From Rhizobium sp. Q54 (lineage in GTDB: Bacteria > Pseudomonadota > Alphaproteobacteria > Rhizobiales > Beijerinckiaceae), in contig CAMDOY010000045.1 of assembly GCA_945903655.1 (NCBI GenBank), positions 1 to 15,316 on the forward strand: a stretch of DNA of 15,316 nucleotides, written 5' to 3'. Shown piece after piece: positions 12,275 to 15,316 of this stretch; the stretch's first letter is position 1; every line of letters starts with the position of its first letter. The position numbers were made by a program, and so were the translations under genes. The notes beneath the pieces were generated by a model that made no database searches, had not been told where the DNA came from, and saw only the letters and a program-made list of their open reading frames with translations.

Positions 12275-12300
12275 CCGGCCCTTCGCGGGGCCGGTTTTTT
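12275..12300 (+). terminator. Intrinsic terminator with six T, glyQ-TctC gap
   Basis: A perfect 7-bp stem CCGGCCC (12275-12281) / GGGCCGG (12288-12294), loop TTCGCG, then six T (12295-12300). It is unambiguous in direction (plus strand). It lies upstream of a plus-strand gene and behind no plus-strand CDS, implying a non-coding transcript or a premature-termination leader. Confidence 0.8.
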
Positions 12301-12412
12301 GTGAGGTCGCCTCGGGGTTGATCACTTTTCAGGGAAAGCGCATTTTCCGCTTCCCTGCGGTCGTCCCAAACGACATGTTCCCTCCCCTAATGATCCAAGC
12401 TGGAGAGTTCCC

Positions 12413-13480
12413 TTGAAGATCCTGTCGACCTCGGCCACCCTGACGCTCGCGCTCACCCTGGCCCAGCCCGCTGCCGCCCAGGCGCCTGCCGATTTCTTCA
12501 AGGGCAAGACCCTGACCATCTATGTCGGCCTGTCGGCAGGGGGTGGTTACGACATGAACGCGCGGCTTCTCAGCCGTCACTTCGGCAAATATATCCCGGG
12601 CAACCCCACGGTGGTGGTGCGCAACATGCCGGGCGCGGGCGGTCTGGTCATGACCAACCATGTGGCGAATGTCTCGCCCAAGGACGGGCTGCATCTGGGC
12701 GCCCCCCAGCGCGGCGTGCCCTTCGAACCCCTGCTGGGTCAGGATTCCAAGGCCAAGTTCGATCCGCGCACCCTCAACTGGATTGGCAGCGTGAATTCCG
12801 ACACCAGCCTCGCCCTCGTCCACAAGCGCACGGGCATCAAGACCTGGAAGGATCTGCGCAATAGCGACACGATCATCGCGGGTACTGGGGTGGGCACAGA
12901 AAGCGTTGTCGTGCCCTATGTGCTGCGCAATCTCATGGGTCTCAAGTTCAAGGTCATCGCGGGCTTTCCCGGCGGCAGCGAGATGAATCTCGCTCTGGCG
13001 CGCGGCGAGGTCGATGGACGCGGCACCTTCTCCTGGACCAGCCTGAAGCCCAATTACAAGGAATGGGTCGAAAGCGGCGATTACATCATGCTGTTCCAGA
13101 TGGGCCTGCGCAAACACAAGGATTTGCCCGATGTGCCGCTGGTGATCGATCTGGCCGAGACCGAAGAGCTCAAGCGCCTGCTGAAGATCCAGTTCACCGC
13201 CTTTGAACTCGGCCGCCCCATCTTCGCCGCCGAAGGCGTCCCCGCCGACCGCATCGCCACCCTGCGCAAGGCCTTCGATGATTCGATGAAGGACAAGGAT
13301 CTGATGCTAGAAGCCGAAAAGAGCGACCAGGAGGTCAATCCCATGTCCGGGCAGGAAATGCAGGACATCTTCAAGGAGATCTACGAGACGCCGAAGGATC
13401 TGGTCGCCCGTCTGGCGGCGGCATCGGTGGAGAAGGCGGATTTGAAGATTCTGGAAGGCGCCAAGAGTGGGGGGGATTGA
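12413..13480 (+). CDS. TctC/Bug-family periplasmic solute-binding protein
   Basis: A 355-residue extracytoplasmic binding protein of the tripartite tricarboxylate transporter (TTT) receptor family. It begins with a TTG (12413) that has GGAGAG about seven bases upstream and gives a clean signal peptide (KILSTSATLTLALTLAQ, cleavage near AAAQA). No in-frame ATG lies nearby. Family features: DFFKGKTLTIYVGLSAGGGYD after the signal, the ligand-loop region VVVRNMPGAGGLVMTNHVA, RTLNWIGSVNSD, GIKTWKDLRN, GFPGGSEMNLALARGEVDG and PADRIATLRKAFDDSMKD. These receptors usually bind carboxylates and deliver them to the TctA/TctB membrane proteins, neither of which is present here, so it is an orphan receptor in this window. 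Ligand unknown. It converges on the methyltransferase gene with six bases between stops, and lies 338 bp from glyQ. Confidence 0.92.
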   Translation: MKILSTSATLTLALTLAQPAAAQAPADFFKGKTLTIYVGLSAGGGYDMNARLLSRHFGKYIPGNPTVVVRNMPGAGGLVMTNHVANVSPKDGLHLGAPQRGVPFEPLLGQDSKAKFDPRTLNWIGSVNSDTSLALVHKRTGIKTWKDLRNSDTIIAGTGVGTESVVVPYVLRNLMGLKFKVIAGFPGGSEMNLALARGEVDGRGTFSWTSLKPNYKEWVESGDYIMLFQMGLRKHKDLPDVPLVIDLAETEELKRLLKIQFTAFELGRPIFAAEGVPADRIATLRKAFDDSMKDKDLMLEAEKSDQEVNPMSGQEMQDIFKEIYETPKDLVARLAAASVEKADLKILEGAKSGGD

Positions 13481-13486
13481 GCCCCC

Positions 13487-14242
13487 TCACCCCTCTCCCA
13501 ACACCGCCTCCCCCCGATGCAGCGCCTCCATCAGCGGCGTAAATCCCGCCCCTTCATGCAGCATCAACCCCGGCAGAATCCGCAGCGGCGCGCGGCTGCC
13601 CTTCACGCCCCGCACGATGATCCGATGCGCAGGCTCCCCCGCCCTCGGGTGGATCGGCAGCACGCTGAGGGCGCCGAAGCGGCCCTCGCAGGCGCCCAAC
13701 ACCTCCCCCAGATGATCGGCCCTGTGGATCAGGGCCAGGCGACCGCCGGGACGGGTCAGGGCGGCCACGGCGCGCATCCAGGCCTCCAGCCCGCCGCCTC
13801 CCGCCTCATGGGCATGGGCGGCGGCGCGGCGGGGGTCGGGGGAGACGCGGGCCTGCCCGGGCGCCAGCCAGGGCGGATTGGTGGCCACCATGTCGGCGAA
13901 GCCGTCCGTGAGCTCCGCAGCCCGTCTGGCGCGGGCCTGCGTCAGGTCGGCCTCCACCACCTGCGCCCGGTCTTCCAGTCCGTTCAGGGCCACATTGGCG
14001 CGGGCGAGGTGGGCGGTGAGGGGATCGCGCTCGATCAGGGTCACACGCAGAGCGGGGGCGCGTAGCGCGACGGCGAGGCCTACCGCGCCCACGCCCGCAC
14101 CCGCATCCACCAGCACGCCCTCGCTCAGCCCTATGGCGGCGGCCAGCAGCACCGCGTCCGTGCCCGCCCGATGGCCGCGCGCGGGTTGGCGCAGGCGCAG
14201 CCGCCCGCCCAGAATCGCGTCCTCGACGGTCTCGTCACTCAC
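13487..14242 (-). CDS. N6-adenine-type methyltransferase, TrmN6-like
   Basis: A 251-residue cytoplasmic class I SAM-dependent methyltransferase. The SAM-binding motif I is VDAGAGVGAVGL (45-56), the acidic residue ending strand 2 is in LIERDP (69-74), and the catalytic motif IV is NPPW (122-125), the signature of enzymes methylating exocyclic amino groups. The N-terminal DAILGGRLRLRQPARGHRAGTDA (8-30) is typical of the TrmN6/YfiC group, which makes m6A37 in tRNA1(Val) in E. coli; the alphaproteobacterial members are less well studied, and the substrate here is inferred. NPPW instead of the commoner NPPY is within family variation. It starts at a GTG that overlaps the DUF2007 gene's stop by 4 bp (GTGA), so the two are translationally coupled. 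Converges with the TctC gene. Confidence 0.88.
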   Translation of the reverse strand: MSDETVEDAILGGRLRLRQPARGHRAGTDAVLLAAAIGLSEGVLVDAGAGVGAVGLAVALRAPALRVTLIERDPLTAHLARANVALNGLEDRAQVVEADLTQARARRAAELTDGFADMVATNPPWLAPGQARVSPDPRRAAAHAHEAGGGGLEAWMRAVAALTRPGGRLALIHRADHLGEVLGACEGRFGALSVLPIHPRAGEPAHRIIVRGVKGSRAPLRILPGLMLHEGAGFTPLMEALHRGEAVLGEG

Positions 14243-14466
14243 GGCGCGTCCCGCAATTCATGCTCCAGCCCGGCTTCCGTCAGCAGGCGACGGGCCTGAG
14301 CGAACTGGCTTTCGTCCACCAGAACCCGCCGGGGCAGGAATCCGGTGGAGCCTTCCAGTGCGCTCATGTGGGTATCTGCTACGAAAAAGCGCACACCCCC
14401 CTCCCGGAAGATGGCCTCCACCAGCGAAATCAGCACGAGATCATTGGTGCGCAAGAGCTCTTTCAT
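14239..14466 (-). CDS. DUF2007 domain protein
   Basis: A 75-residue protein starting MKELLRTNDLVLISLVEAIF, the usual N-terminus of the DUF2007 family, which settles the ATG at 14466 over a TTG four codons upstream. It contains the family pattern of a short alpha/beta fold: an N-terminal LLRTND strand and helix, HMSALEGSTGFLPRRVLVDESQF in the middle, and a helix ARRLLTEAGL. No signal peptide or membrane segment. The family is annotated as a putative signal-transducing or ligand-binding small domain (related to the GlnB-like ferredoxin fold), but no biochemical role is known. It is the first gene of a two-gene unit with the methyltransferase (4-bp overlap) and is divergent from the polyprenyl synthase. 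The adjacency of these three genes is, to my knowledge, common in Hyphomicrobiales. Confidence 0.87.
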   Translation of the reverse strand: MKELLRTNDLVLISLVEAIFREGGVRFFVADTHMSALEGSTGFLPRRVLVDESQFAQARRLLTEAGLEHELRDAP

Positions 14467-14618
14467 AAAGCCTTTCAATAGCTTGATCTTTGATCCGAGG
14501 GGCCTGCCCCTTCGTAGAGGCTGTCAGGTTCCCCGCATCTTCGCAAGTCCGTCAGGCTTGCCCGCAGCGGGCGGCGCCCGTAAGTTGCAGCGCGTTCTGA
14601 AGCATAAGGATTTTACTG

Positions 14619-15316
14619 GTGGGCGTCGTCATCTCTCTTGAAGACAAGGGCAAAGAGCCCGGCCTTGCAAGCCTTTCGGGGCTGGCGGCGCCTGATCTGG
14701 AACGGGTCAACCAGGTGATTCTCTCGCGCACCGGGTCGGATGTGGCGATGATTCCCGAAGTGGCCAATCATCTCATTTCCTCCGGGGGTAAGCGCCTGCG
14801 GCCCATGCTCACCCTGGCCATGGCCGGTCTGTGCGGCTATCGGGGCGAGGGTCATGTGAAGCTCGCGGCCTCCGTCGAGTTCATGCACACCGCCACGCTC
14901 CTCCATGACGATGTGGTGGATCAGAGCGACATGCGCCGGGGCAAGGCCGCCGCGCGCATGCTCTGGGGCAACGAGGCCAGCGTGCTGGTGGGCGACTTTC
15001 TGCTGGGGCAGGCCTTTCGCATGATGGTGGAGGTGGGCTCCCTGCCGTGCCTCGACGTGCTCTCCACCGCCGCCACGGTCATCGCCGAAGGCGAGGTGAT
15101 GCAGCTCGCCGCCGCCAAGAACATGCAGACCTCCGAAGACGAATATCTGGACGTCATCCGCGCCAAGACCGCCGCGCTCTTCGCCGCCGCCTGCGAGGTC
15201 GGCCCCATCCTCGCCAGCCGTCCCAAGGCCGAGGTCGCGGCCTGCCGCAGCTATGGCTCTAACCTCGGCATCGCCTTCCAGCTCATCGACGATGCACTGG
15301 ACTATGGCGGCACCTC
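14619..15316 (+). CDS. ispB: Long-chain polyprenyl diphosphate synthase (3' partial)
   Basis: The first 232 residues of a trans-isoprenyl diphosphate synthase; the gene runs off the right edge. Such enzymes build the octa- to decaprenyl side chain of ubiquinone from IPP and an allylic primer. The start is a GTG at 14619 with AAGGA (14606-14610) eight bases upstream; an in-frame stop at 14598 excludes a longer protein. Motifs: GGKRLRPML at 56-64 (IPP-binding Lys/Arg), the first Asp-rich motif LLHDDVVDQSDMRRG at 94-108 (DDVVD 97-101), GDFLLGQAF at 125-133, EGEVMQL at 157-163 and the second Asp-rich motif QLIDDALDYGG at 221-231. The fifth residue before the first motif is a small Ala (92), as in long-chain makers rather than farnesyl synthases. 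Exact chain length (octa or deca) cannot be read; gene symbol by family. Confidence 0.93.
   Translation, partial: MGVVISLEDKGKEPGLASLSGLAAPDLERVNQVILSRTGSDVAMIPEVANHLISSGGKRLRPMLTLAMAGLCGYRGEGHVKLAASVEFMHTATLLHDDVVDQSDMRRGKAAARMLWGNEASVLVGDFLLGQAFRMMVEVGSLPCLDVLSTAATVIAEGEVMQLAAAKNMQTSEDEYLDVIRAKTAALFAAACEVGPILASRPKAEVAACRSYGSNLGIAFQLIDDALDYGGT

Larger units (their letters stand above)
12163..12300 (+). ncRNA. Candidate structured small RNA in the glyQ-TctC gap
   Basis: This plus-strand segment ends in an intrinsic terminator although no plus-strand protein gene precedes it for 1.3 kb. Possible secondary structure: CGCCAGATG (12172-12180) pairs with CGTCTGGCG (12230-12238), nine pairs with one G-U; inside is a GGCCC/GGGCC hairpin (12194-12198 with 12206-12210). 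Next comes the pyrimidine run TCCCCCCTC, then a hairpin GCGG (12256-12259) / CCGC (12266-12269) whose loop TTCCTC is complementary to Shine-Dalgarno-like GAGGAA. Several alphaproteobacterial sRNA families expose CCUCC-type loops and end in such terminators. I see no convincing promoter in the GC-rich sequence upstream, so this could also be the leader of the TctC gene. The remainder of the gap (12301-12412) holds only a weak GGGAA/TTCCC hairpin near 12331-12354. Confidence 0.35.

Noticed and set aside
1..15316. Mobile elements, CRISPR arrays, phage or defence genes
   Set aside because: No transposase or integrase motifs, no regularly spaced repeats and no defence domains were seen on either strand.

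Overview
The window is GC-rich chromosomal DNA from an alphaproteobacterium, most likely of the order Hyphomicrobiales (Rhizobiales). The evidence is the gene content: pyruvate phosphate dikinase, a SleB-type cell wall hydrolase, a TPR protein followed by ispE, separately encoded glyQ, and the run polyprenyl synthetase / DUF2007 / NPPW methyltransferase. The reading is from family recognition only; no search was run. There are no tRNAs, rRNAs, insertion sequences, phage genes or CRISPR arrays that I can see. Sixteen protein genes are supported, two of them cut by the window edges.

Left part, plus strand (1-6121): the 3' end of ppdK, a small membrane protein overlapping it by 4 bp, an exported SleB-type hydrolase, nadA (quinolinate synthase) behind an elaborate leader, then a large exported TPR protein closely followed by ispE. 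Middle part, mostly minus strand (6128-9349): rpe, a tiny His-rich exported protein, a class II aldolase/adducin-family protein and purB, each of the first three followed by a strong GC hairpin. A plus-strand MFS transporter (9522-10736) diverges from rpe and converges on a tandem-CDGSH iron-sulfur protein, which lies downstream of glyQ (minus). Right part: a plus-strand exported TctC/Bug-type solute-binding protein, then on the minus strand DUF2007 and a methyltransferase overlapping by 4 bp, and at the right edge the start of a long-chain polyprenyl diphosphate synthase on the plus strand.

Most genes are housekeeping: NAD (nadA), isoprenoids and quinone side chain (ispE, polyprenyl synthase), purines (purB), pentose phosphate/Calvin metabolism (rpe), translation (glyQ, possibly tRNA methylation) and carbon flux (ppdK). 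The MFS transporter, aldolase-family protein and orphan TctC-type binding protein look like accessory genes set between housekeeping genes.

The two most interesting non-coding regions are (a) the nadA leader at 2100-2244, with two matching 21-bp dyad sites of the same consensus placed in opposite orientation around an intrinsic terminator, and (b) the 338-bp gap between glyQ and the TctC gene at 12075-12412, which holds a structured, terminator-ended segment with a CU-rich hairpin loop that could be a small RNA. I did not find a clearly new multi-gene system.
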